Source: Sulfitobacter sp. 20_GPM-1509m (GTDB taxonomy: Bacteria; Pseudomonadota; Alphaproteobacteria; Rhodobacterales; Rhodobacteraceae). From it: a stretch of 64,000 nucleotides of DNA. This document shows, in pieces, positions 42,626 through 51,899 of this stretch. The DNA lies in the NCBI RefSeq assembly GCF_000620505.1, contig NZ_JIBC01000005.1, positions 248,001 to 312,000 of the forward strand, in the 5' to 3' direction. Positions within the stretch are counted from its first letter, which is position 1; every line of letters starts with the position of its first letter. The notes under the pieces were generated by a model. It saw only the letters and a program-made list of their open reading frames with translations. It did not search any database and was not told the DNA's origin. Both the position numbers and the translations under genes were made by a program.

Positions 42626-43330
42626 TCAGGGCAGACAGTTGCGTTCCTGATCGGCTCTGATCCGCTCAAGATGCTGACGCAGCAACGCTACGCGGTGCGG
42701 GCGAAAGCTGATGTCCGTGCGCTCCAGATCGGTCATCCGGTCCAGCCGGAAGGTCCGGAAATCCTGCCGCAAAAGGCACCATGCCAGCAATACGTTGTTG
42801 TGATCGAAATAAACGATGCCCAGCGGGCGCACAGTGCGTTCGGTTAGCTGGGATTGGGCGTCCGAATAGGAAAAGCGCACACAGACCTCTTCCCAGGTGG
42901 CGGCGCGCAATTTTCCCACGTCGATCGTCGGCGTGGCAGGGCGGTGAAACCGATGAGCGTCCAGAATCGCATGTTTCAGCCGGTGCGCCTGTCGCGGCGG
43001 GACGCGGGCCTGAATCTTGACCAGCGCCGATTCCGCAGCCTTGGACAGCGCCGGATCACCGATCGCGGCGACGTCGCGCAGCCCCAGCACCAGTGCCTCC
43101 AGCTCGTCATCCTCGAACCCCAGCGGCGGCAGCGTCGCGTCCTCGATCAGGGTAAAGCCAAAGCCCGCCTCGCCGTCGATCACCGCACCCAGCCCCCGCA
43201 GGGCGTCTATGTCGCGGTAGACAGTGCGCAGCGACACGTCCATGTCATCCGCCAACTGCTGCGCCGTGACCGGCGGTGGCAGGCGGCGCAAGTGTTGCAT
43301 CAATTGGAACAGGCGATGGGTGCGACTCAT
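42626..43330 (-). CDS. YafY-type HTH/WYL transcriptional regulator
   Basis: The 234-residue protein has an N-terminal winged helix (RTHRLFQLMQHLR; TAQQLADDMDVSLRTVYRDI) and a C-terminal WYL domain, where ligand sensing occurs in this family. The WYL core is TERTVRPLGIVYFDHNNVLL followed by FRTFRLDRMTDL. WYL proteins respond to nucleic acid or nucleotide ligands in some cases; the target is unknown. It lies 47 bases downstream of rnr on the same strand. Confidence 0.85.
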   Translation of the reverse strand: MSRTHRLFQLMQHLRRLPPPVTAQQLADDMDVSLRTVYRDIDALRGLGAVIDGEAGFGFTLIEDATLPPLGFEDDELEALVLGLRDVAAIGDPALSKAAESALVKIQARVPPRQAHRLKHAILDAHRFHRPATPTIDVGKLRAATWEEVCVRFSYSDAQSQLTERTVRPLGIVYFDHNNVLLAWCLLRQDFRTFRLDRMTDLERTDISFRPHRVALLRQHLERIRADQERNCLP

Positions 43331-43377
43331 GCCCCGTTATAGCACAAGTCCTGTCAGTTTTTGACAGGAGCAAATCG

Positions 43378-45633
43378 CTAGCTGCGCTTCCGGCTGACCT
43401 TGCGTTTGATCTTGTCGGTTTTGCGTTTGCCCTTGGCCGCCTTGCGTCGTGGTGCGCGGCCTGCGGGAGACCGGCTGCCGCCTTGGGGCATTTTTTCCCC
43501 GTCAATCGTCAACAGCTCCAGCGCCACGCCCCCCGTGACCGGCGTGGCTTCGGTCAGGCGCGCGGTCACCCATTGGCCGACGCCGATGGTCAGACCGGTG
43601 TCCGCCCCCATCAACGTGCCTGCCTCGCGGTCAAAGTGGAAGAACTCGCGCCCCAGCGTGCGGATCGGCACCAGCCCGTCGGCACCGCTGTCGTCCAGTT
43701 TTACAAACGCGCCGAACTTGGCCACGCCACTGATCCGTCCGGTGAATTCGTCGCCCACCCGTTCCGAAAGGTAGGAGGCCAGATAACGGTCGGTCGTGTC
43801 CCGTTCGGCGACCATCGACCGCCGTTCCGTGTCGGAAATATGCTGTCCGGTCTCTTCCAGCCGTTCGATGTCTTCGGGCTTCAGCCCGTCCTTGCCCCAG
43901 CCATGGGCCGTGACCAGCGCCCGGTGCACGATCAGGTCGGCATAGCGGCGAATGGGCGAGGTAAAGTGCGCGTAATTGCGCAAGGCCAGACCAAAGTGGC
44001 CAAAGTTCTGCGGCCCGTAATAGGCCTGCATCATCGACCGCAGGGTCGAGATGTTGATCAACTCGGCATCCTCTGACCCCGCAGCGGAGTTCAGCAGGTT
44101 GTTCAGATGCGCGGTTTTCAACACTTGCCCCTTGGCCAGCGGAAACCCGGCTTCGAGCGCGATTTCACGCAGGGCGTTCAGCTTTTCGGGGCTGGGTTCT
44201 TCGTGCACGCGGAACAGCAGCGGTTGCTTCTTGGCGATCAGGGTCTCGGCGGCGGCGACGTTGGCCAGCACCATGAATTCCTCGATCAGACGGTGGGCGT
44301 CCAGCCGTTCCTTGAAGTTGACCGAGCTGACGGTGCCGTCGTCTTCCAGCACGATCTGCCGTTCGGGCAGGTCCAGCTCCAGCGGCTGACGCAAATGGCG
44401 CGCTTTGACCAAAGCGGCATAAGCATCATAGAGAGGCTGCAAAACAGGCTCTAACAAGGGTCCGCAGCGGTCATTGGGATTGCCGTCAATGGCTGCCTGC
44501 ACTTCTTCGTAGTTCAGCGACGCGGGCGAGCGCATCAGGCCGCGCACGAACTTGTGGCTCAGCTTTTCGCCCTGCGCGTCGATCTGCATCCGCACGGCGA
44601 TACAGGCACGCGGCACGCCCTCGTGCAGGCTGCACAGATCGCCGGACAGACGGTCGGGCAGCATCGGCACCACGCGGTCGGGGAAATAGGTCGAGTTGCC
44701 GCGCTTGCGTGCCTCGCGGTCCAGCGCCGAACCGGGGGTGACATAGGCCGCCACATCGGCAATCGCGACCCAGATGATATGGCCGCCCTTGTTCTTGGGG
44801 TCGTCGTCGGCATGGGCATAGCAGGCGTCGTCGTGGTCGCGCGCATCCCACGGGTCGATGGTGACCAGTGGCATGTCGCGCAGGTCCTCGCGGCCTTTCA
44901 GGCCCATCGGCTTCATCGCGTCGGCCTCGGCGATCACCTCGTCGGGGAAATCGTCTGGAATGCCGTGCTGGCGAATGGCGATCAGGGACACAGCCTTGGG
45001 CGCGGACGGATCACCCAACCGTTCCACAATGCGCGCACGCGGCAGGCCCATGCGGGCGGGTCCGGCCAGTTCGGCCTCGACCAGCTCGCCGTCCTTGGCA
45101 CCGCCGGTGGCGTCGGATGGCACCTGCCATTCCTTGTCGGCACCCTTGTCCACGGGCAGGATACGCCCGCCTTCGGCTGTCTTGCGGAACACGCCCAGGA
45201 TCTTCTTGGGGTTGCTGCCAACCCGCCGGATCATCCGCGCCTCGTAATTGTGATCCTCTGCCGTCACCACGGTCAGACGCGCCAGGATACGGTCGCCTTC
45301 GCCCAGCGCCGGATCGGACGCGCGGGTGATCATCAGCACCACGGGCTCGACGCCCGTGCCGTGCCATTCAAGCGGCCGCGCGAACAGGTCGCCGTTGCTG
45401 TCAGGGGCCAGCACCTGCAAGATGCTGACGGGTGGCAAGCGGTCGGGGTCCTGATAGGTCTTTTTGCGCTTTTCCAGATGACCTTCGTCTTCCAGTTCGC
45501 GCAGCAGGCGTTTCAGGTCGATCCGGGCCGCGCCTTTGATCCCGAAGGCCTTGGCGATGTCACGCTTGGCGGTCAGGGTCGGATTGGCGGCAATCCAGTC
45601 GAGGATCTCGGGTTTTGAAGGTATACGGCTCAT
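43378..45633 (-). CDS. rnr: Ribonuclease R
   Basis: The 751-residue 3'-5' exoribonuclease degrades structured RNA. An N-terminal helix-turn-helix region and cold-shock domains precede the RNB catalytic domain (TIDPWDARDHDDACYAH holds the metal-binding aspartates; FPDRVVPMLPDRLSGDLCSL also marks it). An S1 domain follows (GRISGVAKFGAFVKLDDSG), then a strongly basic tail from about residue 720. This is the full RNase R layout; RNase II lacks the N-terminal and basic-tail extensions. Confidence 0.96.
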   Translation of the reverse strand: MSRIPSKPEILDWIAANPTLTAKRDIAKAFGIKGAARIDLKRLLRELEDEGHLEKRKKTYQDPDRLPPVSILQVLAPDSNGDLFARPLEWHGTGVEPVVLMITRASDPALGEGDRILARLTVVTAEDHNYEARMIRRVGSNPKKILGVFRKTAEGGRILPVDKGADKEWQVPSDATGGAKDGELVEAELAGPARMGLPRARIVERLGDPSAPKAVSLIAIRQHGIPDDFPDEVIAEADAMKPMGLKGREDLRDMPLVTIDPWDARDHDDACYAHADDDPKNKGGHIIWVAIADVAAYVTPGSALDREARKRGNSTYFPDRVVPMLPDRLSGDLCSLHEGVPRACIAVRMQIDAQGEKLSHKFVRGLMRSPASLNYEEVQAAIDGNPNDRCGPLLEPVLQPLYDAYAALVKARHLRQPLELDLPERQIVLEDDGTVSSVNFKERLDAHRLIEEFMVLANVAAAETLIAKKQPLLFRVHEEPSPEKLNALREIALEAGFPLAKGQVLKTAHLNNLLNSAAGSEDAELINISTLRSMMQAYYGPQNFGHFGLALRNYAHFTSPIRRYADLIVHRALVTAHGWGKDGLKPEDIERLEETGQHISDTERRSMVAERDTTDRYLASYLSERVGDEFTGRISGVAKFGAFVKLDDSGADGLVPIRTLGREFFHFDREAGTLMGADTGLTIGVGQWVTARLTEATPVTGGVALELLTIDGEKMPQGGSRSPAGRAPRRKAAKGKRKTDKIKRKVSRKRS

Positions 45634-45671
45634 ATCCCCGAGGTAGCACGGGCATGGGGCAGCGTCATGGG

Positions 45672-46259
45672 CTATTTATCATGTCCCGCATGCGGCAGAT
45701 CGGCGGCGGTGTCCACGTCGCGCAGGCTGGCAACCTCGGCGATGCGCAGGCCGGCCAGTGTGGTGCGGGTGTCGGCCAGCGCATGTTCGGTGGACCAGCG
45801 GACGCCGTGAAACAGCCCGCGCGGCAAGGGGTGCGCGCGGCGCAGGCCGATCAGCCAGTAGCCGCCATCGTGGGCGGGGCCAAAGACCGCGTCGTGATCG
45901 CCCAGCGCCTTGAACGCTTGGGCGATGTGCGCGCGGGTGATGCCCGGCACATCGGCCCCGATCACACAGACCGGCCCGCCCGCTTGTGCCATCATCCGCG
46001 CCATCCGGTCGCCCAGATCGCCCTGCCCCTGTGGCCAGCGCGGCAGATGCGCAGGCCAGACGCGGCTGGCCATGCCCGCACGGTCGGGGGCGACGGCCAG
46101 AACCGTGGTCCAGCGCGGATCGTCGATGGTGCGCAGCAGGCGGCGGACCTGATGGCGGAACCACCATGCGGCGGCGGTCATGCCAATGTCGCGGCCAAGC
46201 CGGGTCTTGACCCGACCTGCCCGCGGCTCTTTGACCATGACCACCAGGGTGGGCGTCAC
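45672..46259 (-). CDS. TIGR04282-type glycosyltransferase (DUF2064)
   Basis: A 195-residue protein with a nucleotide-sugar transferase-like GT-A fold: start VVMVKEPRAGRVKTRLG, the DxD-like segment VIGADVPGITRAHI, and FGPAHDGGYWLIGLR. The TIGR04282 family is named for arsenosugar biosynthesis but many members lie outside such clusters. The GTG start is inside the stop of the GNAT gene (GTGA overlap), which fixes the start and couples it to dapE and the acetyltransferase. Confidence 0.83.
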   Translation of the reverse strand: MTPTLVVMVKEPRAGRVKTRLGRDIGMTAAAWWFRHQVRRLLRTIDDPRWTTVLAVAPDRAGMASRVWPAHLPRWPQGQGDLGDRMARMMAQAGGPVCVIGADVPGITRAHIAQAFKALGDHDAVFGPAHDGGYWLIGLRRAHPLPRGLFHGVRWSTEHALADTRTTLAGLRIAEVASLRDVDTAADLPHAGHDK

Positions 46260-46678
46260 AGGGTCAGTTCCATGTCACGGTGGCGAATGCCCCCGTCCAG
46301 ATAGACAGGCCCATAGGCGACAAAACCCAGCTTTTCATAGAAAGGAATCGCGTATTCCTGTGATCCCAGCTTGGCCCGTGTCACGCCCGCCTGATCCCGC
46401 ACCACGTCCAGCGCCGCACGGATCAGCGCGGCCCCAAGGCCCGTACCGCGCTGGTCTTTCAACACGCAGACGCGGCCGATCTTGGCCGTGTCGCCCAACA
46501 GGATGATCCGCGCCGACCCGACCGGACGGCCCGCGTCGGTGGCAAGAATGTGCAGGGCGTCGTCGTCCAGATCGTCGATCTCGACCGCCTCGGGCACCTG
46601 CTGTTCCTCGATGAACACGGTGCGCCGCAGCGCGCGGCAGGCGTCGATGTCGCGGGTCAGCGCAATCTGGACCGTCAT
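46256..46678 (-). CDS. GNAT family N-acetyltransferase
   Basis: The 140-residue acyl-CoA-dependent acetyltransferase carries motif [20 protein letters not shown], where RGTGLG binds the CoA pyrophosphate, and motif [20 protein letters not shown]-terminal [20 protein letters not shown] is typical of the ElaA-like/YjdJ group. The substrate is unknown. It overlaps dapE upstream and the DUF2064 gene downstream by four bases each. Confidence 0.88.
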   Translation of the reverse strand: MTVQIALTRDIDACRALRRTVFIEEQQVPEAVEIDDLDDDALHILATDAGRPVGSARIILLGDTAKIGRVCVLKDQRGTGLGAALIRAALDVVRDQAGVTRAKLGSQEYAIPFYEKLGFVAYGPVYLDGGIRHRDMELTL

Positions 46679-47820
46679 GCGAAATAGTCGCGCAGGATGC
46701 GGCTATAGATCGCCTTGAGCTGGTGGATATGTTCGATGCGCACGTGTTCGTCCACCTGGTGCATCGACTGGCCGACAAGGCCGAACTCGACAACCGGGCA
46801 GTGATTCTTGACAAAGCGCGCGTCTGAGGTGCCGCCGGTGGTGGACAGGACCGGCTTGACCCCGGTTTCCGCCTCGACCGCCGTGCTGATCAGCGTCGAC
46901 AGGTCACCGGGCGGTGTCAGGAAGGCCTCGCCCGAAACCTTGATGCGCAGGTCGATTTTCACGCCGAATTCTTTGACGACCTGATCCACATTCTCTTGCA
47001 GCCACTGGCTGAGGCTGTCGCCCGAGTGGATGTCGTTGAACCGGATGTTCACGCAGGCCGAACAAGCCGCGGGAATCACGTTGGTGGCGGGGTTGCCGGT
47101 GTCCACGGTGACCACGGCCAGCGTCGAGGCGTCGAAATGGTCGGTGCCGTCGTCCAGAGTGTGGCTGGCCAGTCGGTCCATCAGCCGCACCATCGCGGGC
47201 AGCGGGTTCAGCGCGCGGTGGGGATAGGCAGAGTGGCCCTGTTTGCCGGTCACCTCGAACCAGGCGGTCATCGACCCGCGTCGGCCGATCTTCATCATGT
47301 CGCCCATGTTCTCGGGGCAGGTCGGTTCACCCACCAGGCACACCGCCATCGCCTCGCCGTTGGCGTCCATATAGTCGAGGATCGCTGTGGTCCCGTCCTC
47401 GGCGTCGGCTTCCTCGTCCCCGGTGATCGCCAGAATCACCGCGCCGTCCGGCGGTGTGTCCTGCACAAAGTCGATGGCCGCAGCGGCAAAGGCGGCGACG
47501 CCCGATTTCATGTCCGTGGTGCCGCGCCCGAACATCACGCCATCGACAACTTCGGCAGAAAACGGCGGATGGGTCCACGCATTGGTGTCGCCCACCGGCA
47601 CCACATCCGTGTGGCCATTAAACCCAAAGGTGCGCGCGTGGCCCTTGTCACCCCAGCGGGCAAACAGGTTGCGAATGCCGCCGCGATCCGCCCAGGACAC
47701 GGCAAAGCCTGCCTGGCTGAGTGCATCGGACAGCACGTCCAGCGCGCCCTCATCGGCGGGCGTGACAGAGGCGCATTTGACCAGATCGGCGGTCAGGCGG
47801 GCGGGATCAATTGGCGGCAT
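46675..47820 (-). CDS. dapE: Succinyl-diaminopimelate desuccinylase
   Basis: The 381-residue di-zinc M20 hydrolase of lysine and mDAP synthesis releases succinate from N-succinyl-LL-DAP. Metal-site motifs are [30 protein letters not shown] and [25 protein letters not shown] lies in the dimerisation domain. [10 protein letters not shown] at 47820 follows an AAGGAAACC ribosome site; the longer frame has none. It heads a three-gene coupled run. The partner dapD is at 52.6-53.4 kb on the same strand. Confidence 0.95.
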   Translation of the reverse strand: MPPIDPARLTADLVKCASVTPADEGALDVLSDALSQAGFAVSWADRGGIRNLFARWGDKGHARTFGFNGHTDVVPVGDTNAWTHPPFSAEVVDGVMFGRGTTDMKSGVAAFAAAAIDFVQDTPPDGAVILAITGDEEADAEDGTTAILDYMDANGEAMAVCLVGEPTCPENMGDMMKIGRRGSMTAWFEVTGKQGHSAYPHRALNPLPAMVRLMDRLASHTLDDGTDHFDASTLAVVTVDTGNPATNVIPAACSACVNIRFNDIHSGDSLSQWLQENVDQVVKEFGVKIDLRIKVSGEAFLTPPGDLSTLISTAVEAETGVKPVLSTTGGTSDARFVKNHCPVVEFGLVGQSMHQVDEHVRIEHIHQLKAIYSRILRDYFA

Positions 47821-47899
47821 TTGGTTTCCTTGGCTCAATTGTTCTGCGCGGCCATCACAGGATTGTGGCGAAATCGGCATGAAACCGCGCTCTTAACAT

Positions 47900-48045
47900 G
47901 GAGTTTTTGTTAACAAACTCCAAGAATACATGCTAGGCTTGCTGCAATAACATGACCCGAGGCAGGGCATTCAGCAGTACCGCCATCAACGTATGGCACA
48001 GACATGCAAAAATCGCATGGTGTAAAGGGCACAGGACAACTGTGC
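47900..48045. other. Intergenic region with two hairpins before the Hint gene
   Basis: The 266 bases between dapE and the Hint gene hold GGAGTTT-N8-AAACTCC (47900-47921) and GCACAG-gacaa-CTGTGC (48029-48045). A TTGTTA/ATGCTA pair (47907-47912/47930-47935, 17-base spacer) could be a promoter for the Hint gene, but the -10 is poor. Nothing else recognisable. Confidence 0.35.
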
Positions 48046-48086
48046 GCTGTTGATTGATCTGTCTCGTCCAAGGGCAAGAGGCAGAC

Positions 48087-49682
48087 ATGGCAACAGCAAG
48101 AGAACTTCCCATCCAGACGATGCGCGAAGGCGTCGACGCCAGGGATATGGCAGACACCATCTTTGGGGATGGGGTTCAGGTCATAGGCGCAACCTATCAC
48201 GGGGACCGTGATTCCGCAGGGATCTATACCAATGGCGACAGTGTCTCGCCGGGCGCCACCCCCAGCGACACGGGCGTCATCCTGTCGACCGGCAACGCAG
48301 AGGATTTCACCTCGGGAAGCTGGTGGGGGAGCTCGAACACGAACACGTCGACCAACACCTCGACCAACACGTCGGGCGTGAACAACAACCGCGATTTCAA
48401 TGACGCCGCCGGCACCAATACCTATGACGCCGCGTGGCTTGATGTGGATTTCATCCCCACCGGCGACGTGATGACGATGCAATTCGTGTTCTCATCCGAG
48501 GAATACCCCGAATTCCAGAACTCGGTTTATCAGGACTTTGTCGGCGTCTGGATCAACGGTCAGTTTGTCGACATGACGATTGGCGATGGCGACACCGACC
48601 CCGGGAACGTCAACCAGACCAACAATTTCAACATGTATCTGGACAACGCCAACGACACCTACAACACCGAGATGGACGGGCTGACCATCACCATGACCCT
48701 GACGATCCCGGTGATTTCGGGTGCGATCAACTCGATCCGCATCGGCATCGCGGACGTGTCCGATTCCAACTACGATTCCAACCTGCTGATCGCGGCGGAT
48801 TCGGTGCAGACACAGCTGGTGGCCAACACGGACGACGCCCATGTGGCACCAGACGGCACCAAGATTGTCGATGTGCTGGCGAACGACGTGAACAACGGCA
48901 CCGGCACGCTGACCATCACCCATATCAACAACGTCGCCGTGGTCGCGGGGCAAACCATCACGCTGCCCACCGGCCAACAGGTGCTGTTGAACGCCGATGG
49001 CACGCTGACGCTGATCGGTGATGGCGACGCGGAAGATTTCAATTTTACCTACAAGGTCAGCAACGGCGACAACACCGATGTCGGTTACGTCAACGTCAGC
49101 TCGATCCCCTGTTTCGTCGCCGGCACCATGATCGCGACGCCCACGGGCGAGGCACGGGTGGAAGAGCTGGTGGCAGGTGATCTGGTGATGACCCAGGACG
49201 ACGGCCCCCAGCCGCTACGCTGGATCGGTCGGCGCACCGTGGCGGCGGCGGGCAAGTTCGCACCGATCTGCGTGCGCGCCAACACCTTTGGCAGCCACCG
49301 CGAGCTGCTGGTGTCGCCCGAGCATCGCATCCTGATCCGTGACAGCCTGGCCGAACTGCTGTTCGGAGAGGCCGAGGTGCTGGTCGCCGCCAAGGATCTT
49401 GTGAACGACCGCTCCGTGCGCGCCCGTGCGGGCGGCGAGGTCACTTATGTCCATCTGATGTTCGACAAGCATCAGGTGGTGTTTTCGGAAGGGTTGGCCA
49501 CGGAATCCTTCCTGCCGGGACCGCAGACCGAGAAGAGTTTCGAAAAAGACATTCTCGACGAGATTTGCGCGCTGTTCCCCGAACTCGACCCGTCAACCGG
49601 AGAGGGCTATTCGCCCGCCGCGCGCCGGACCCTGAAACATTTCGAAGCGGACCTGTGGCGCCGCGCACAAAAGGTGGCCTGA
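48087..49682 (+). CDS. Choice-of-anchor L / cadherin-like / Hint domain protein
   Basis: A 531-residue, acidic, Asn/Thr-rich protein without an N-terminal signal peptide, as in type I-secreted surface proteins. Residues about 15-245 form a choice-of-anchor L domain (QFVFSSEEYPEFQNSVYQDF is its hallmark). A TNTS run lies at 85-96 and a VCBS/cadherin-like domain at 246-338. A Hint (hedgehog/intein) domain runs from Cys342 (SIPCFVAGTMIATPTGEARV) with His413 in VSPEHRILI. Hint domains self-cleave by Cys-driven N-S shift. The target and secretion route are not visible. It is followed 4 bases later by a second Hint gene. Confidence 0.82.
   Translation: MATARELPIQTMREGVDARDMADTIFGDGVQVIGATYHGDRDSAGIYTNGDSVSPGATPSDTGVILSTGNAEDFTSGSWWGSSNTNTSTNTSTNTSGVNNNRDFNDAAGTNTYDAAWLDVDFIPTGDVMTMQFVFSSEEYPEFQNSVYQDFVGVWINGQFVDMTIGDGDTDPGNVNQTNNFNMYLDNANDTYNTEMDGLTITMTLTIPVISGAINSIRIGIADVSDSNYDSNLLIAADSVQTQLVANTDDAHVAPDGTKIVDVLANDVNNGTGTLTITHINNVAVVAGQTITLPTGQQVLLNADGTLTLIGDGDAEDFNFTYKVSNGDNTDVGYVNVSSIPCFVAGTMIATPTGEARVEELVAGDLVMTQDDGPQPLRWIGRRTVAAAGKFAPICVRANTFGSHRELLVSPEHRILIRDSLAELLFGEAEVLVAAKDLVNDRSVRARAGGEVTYVHLMFDKHQVVFSEGLATESFLPGPQTEKSFEKDILDEICALFPELDPSTGEGYSPAARRTLKHFEADLWRRAQKVA
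48341..48375 (+). repeat. Thr-Asn-Thr-Ser coding microrepeat
   Basis: Imperfect 12-base units (ACGTCGACCAAC-like) encode successive TNTS motifs in the choice-of-anchor L domain. Copy number may vary between strains. Confidence 0.7.
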
Positions 49683-49685
49683 AGA

Positions 49686-50780
49686 ATGGCTTGGATTGCA
49701 CTGCTCGACACCCGCGAGGGCCGCTTTTGCGCCAACGGGTTGGGACTTGATCACCACGACGCACCCCAATGCGACACGACTGACGGCGCGTTGCTGACGC
49801 GCGGCAGCCTGATGGTGGAAACGCGGATGTCGCCCGATGGCCGGCCGCAGGAACTGTTCGGTTTTTCCGCAGGTCATCCGTGGCCGCGCAGCCTGACGCT
49901 GCAGGCGATTCCCGGTGGCGGAATCTCGATGGTGCACAGCCATGACGGCACGGTTGTGCATGGCGCAATCCGCCGCAAGACCTTTGCGCGGACCGATGTA
50001 CTGCGCGTGACCTATGCCTGGGACACCGCGACCAACTGGGCGCGGCTGTCGATCGAGGAACCGGAGCAGGGCGAAGTGCTGGCCGTGCCGATCAAGGACC
50101 CCAAGCCGTTTCTGGTCTCGGACCTGCGCGAGCTGATCCTGGGTCAGAACGACCGCGTGCTGGCGCAGGACGTGATCTTTGCCGCAGTATCGACCCGGGT
50201 CGAGCCCATCGGCCCGATGCCTTCGCTGGACCCGTCAGTCATGGCGGCGACGCCCCATGGCTACCGCCCCGTTGGCGAATTGCAGCGCGGCGATACCGTG
50301 ATGACCGGCAAATCGGGCGTGGTGCCCGTGCTGCACCGGATTGACCGCACCGTGCCCGCACGCGGAAGTTTTTCCCCGGTGCGGTTGCGTGCTCCCTATT
50401 TCGATCTGCAACAGGACATCGTGGTCGCCCCCGACCAGCGGCTGATGCTCAGCGGGTCGGATGTGGAATATCTGTTCAACCAAGAGGCGGTTCTGGTTCC
50501 CGCGCGCCACCTGATGAACGGCCATGCCGCGCATCCGGCACCCGCAGGTCCGGTGATCACATACACCCAACTGCTGCTGCCGGGGCACGAAACCCTGCTG
50601 ACAGCGGGCACCTGGGCCGAAAGCCTGTACATCGGCCGGCTCCGCCGCAAAACGGACCTTCTGGAAAACAGCGCCCTGCGCAATCTGGAACGCACCACGC
50701 TGCCAGAGCACGGAAAACCGGCCTATACAGTGCTGAAATGGTTCGAAGCGATCACTTTGACCGATCAACGCGCCGCTTGA
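49686..50780 (+). CDS. Degenerate Hint-domain protein
   Basis: The 364-residue protein has an N-terminal region of about 170 residues rich in beta strands (PWPRSLTLQAIPGGGISMVH) that I do not recognise. A Hint_2-like domain follows: SLDPSVMAATPHGYRPVGEL, QRGDTVMTGKSGV, then VVAPDQRLMLSG. Aligned with its neighbour, the nucleophile Cys is Ser180 and the block-B His is Gln250. Self-cleavage is therefore doubtful, although Ser can substitute in some inteins. The pair arrangement suggests it acts with, or binds, the upstream Hint protein. There is no signal peptide. Confidence 0.72.
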   Translation: MAWIALLDTREGRFCANGLGLDHHDAPQCDTTDGALLTRGSLMVETRMSPDGRPQELFGFSAGHPWPRSLTLQAIPGGGISMVHSHDGTVVHGAIRRKTFARTDVLRVTYAWDTATNWARLSIEEPEQGEVLAVPIKDPKPFLVSDLRELILGQNDRVLAQDVIFAAVSTRVEPIGPMPSLDPSVMAATPHGYRPVGELQRGDTVMTGKSGVVPVLHRIDRTVPARGSFSPVRLRAPYFDLQQDIVVAPDQRLMLSGSDVEYLFNQEAVLVPARHLMNGHAAHPAPAGPVITYTQLLLPGHETLLTAGTWAESLYIGRLRRKTDLLENSALRNLERTTLPEHGKPAYTVLKWFEAITLTDQRAA

Positions 50781-50818
50781 CGCCACCGCGCCCTTGCGAG
50801 GTCAACCTTGTTGCTTTA

Positions 50819-50839
50819 CCCCGCATAAAAACGGCGGGG
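50819..50839 (+). promoter_or_regulatory. Hairpin before the receptor-channel gene
   Basis: CCCCGC-N9-GCGGGG (50819-50839) ends seven bases before the ATG and covers the likely ribosome-binding region. It could limit translation. No T-run. Confidence 0.4.
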
Positions 50840-50846
50840 TTGGGGA

Positions 50847-51899
50847 ATGATCCGTAATTTTCTAGCAATCCTGTTCGCCTGCTGCCTCTTGTCCGAGGCG
50901 GCGGCACAGGATCTGACGATTGCAACCGTCACGCGACCACCATTCTCGATGGTCGTGGACGGCAAGGACACCGGTTTTTCCCTCCAGCTGTGGCAGGAGA
51001 TTGCCGCCAAACTGGGCCGCCCCTATCAAGTGGTGCGCTACGACAGCTTTGCCGACATGTTGGGCAGCGTGAAAGACGGCACCGCCGATGTGGCGATTGC
51101 CAACATCTCGATCACCGCCGGGCGCGAGCTTGAGATGGACTTTTCCCAGCCGATCTTTGCCTCGGGCCTGCAAATCATGGTGCACCCCCAGGCGGGCGGG
51201 GGCGCGTCCATGTGGTCTGCGATCCTGTCATGGGATTTGCTGCTGGCGGTCCTTGGCGCCTTTGCGCTGCTGCTGGCAGGCGGCATGTTGATGTGGCATT
51301 TCGAAAAACGCGCGCAGGACTATTTCGACAAGCCGCTGCGTCAGGCGATCTTCCCCTCGTTCTGGTGGGCGCTGAATCTGGTGGTCAACGGCGGCTTTGA
51401 AGAACGGATGCCGCGCAGCATCTTTGGCCGCATCTTTGGCGTGTTGCTGGTGGTTTCATCCCTGTTCATCGTGTCCTTTTTCGTGGCCCACATCACAGCC
51501 GCCATGACCGTCGAGGCGATCAACGGGTCGGTCAGTTCGATCAACGACCTGTACGGCAAACGCGTCGGCACCATCGAGGGCAGCACAGCCCAGGTGTTCA
51601 TGGATGCGCGCGAACTGCGCTCTGAGGGTTCGCCCGATCTGGCAACCCTGATCGAAAAGTTCGAAACCAACCAGCTGGATGCAGTCGTCTTTGATGCGCC
51701 GGTGCTGGCCTATTATGTCAACACATCTGGCGCCGGGCTGGGCGAATTGACGGGGTCGGTGTTCAAGGGCGAAAATTATGGCATCGCCCTGCCCACCAAC
51801 AGCGCGCTGCGCGAAGAGATCAACCAGGTGCTGCTGAGCCTGCGCGAAGACGGCACCTATGCCGACATTTACCGCGAATGGTTTGGTGAAAACCCTTAA
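50847..51899 (+). CDS. Prokaryotic ionotropic glutamate receptor homologue
   Basis: The 350-residue protein has a signal peptide (1-20), an SBP3-type S1 lobe (21-120), M1 (about 127-150), a re-entrant pore segment (about 166-190), M2 (about 192-222) and an S2 lobe (225-350); a final M4 is absent, as in GluR0. Arg93 (ITAGRELEMDFSQP) and Asp283 (VVFDAPVLAYY) occupy the positions that bind the amino-acid alpha-carboxyl and alpha-amino groups. The pore is SFWWALNLVVNGGFEERMPR with no potassium-filter GYG. The exported ligand domain should face the periplasm. Ligand and ion are unknown. A plain SBP would lack M1-P-M2. Confidence 0.82.
   Translation: MIRNFLAILFACCLLSEAAAQDLTIATVTRPPFSMVVDGKDTGFSLQLWQEIAAKLGRPYQVVRYDSFADMLGSVKDGTADVAIANISITAGRELEMDFSQPIFASGLQIMVHPQAGGGASMWSAILSWDLLLAVLGAFALLLAGGMLMWHFEKRAQDYFDKPLRQAIFPSFWWALNLVVNGGFEERMPRSIFGRIFGVLLVVSSLFIVSFFVAHITAAMTVEAINGSVSSINDLYGKRVGTIEGSTAQVFMDARELRSEGSPDLATLIEKFETNQLDAVVFDAPVLAYYVNTSGAGLGELTGSVFKGENYGIALPTNSALREEINQVLLSLREDGTYADIYREWFGENP

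Noticed and set aside
48341-48375. Repeat array resembling CRISPR or minisatellite
   Set aside because: It is a short in-frame coding repeat (TNTS) with no spacers.
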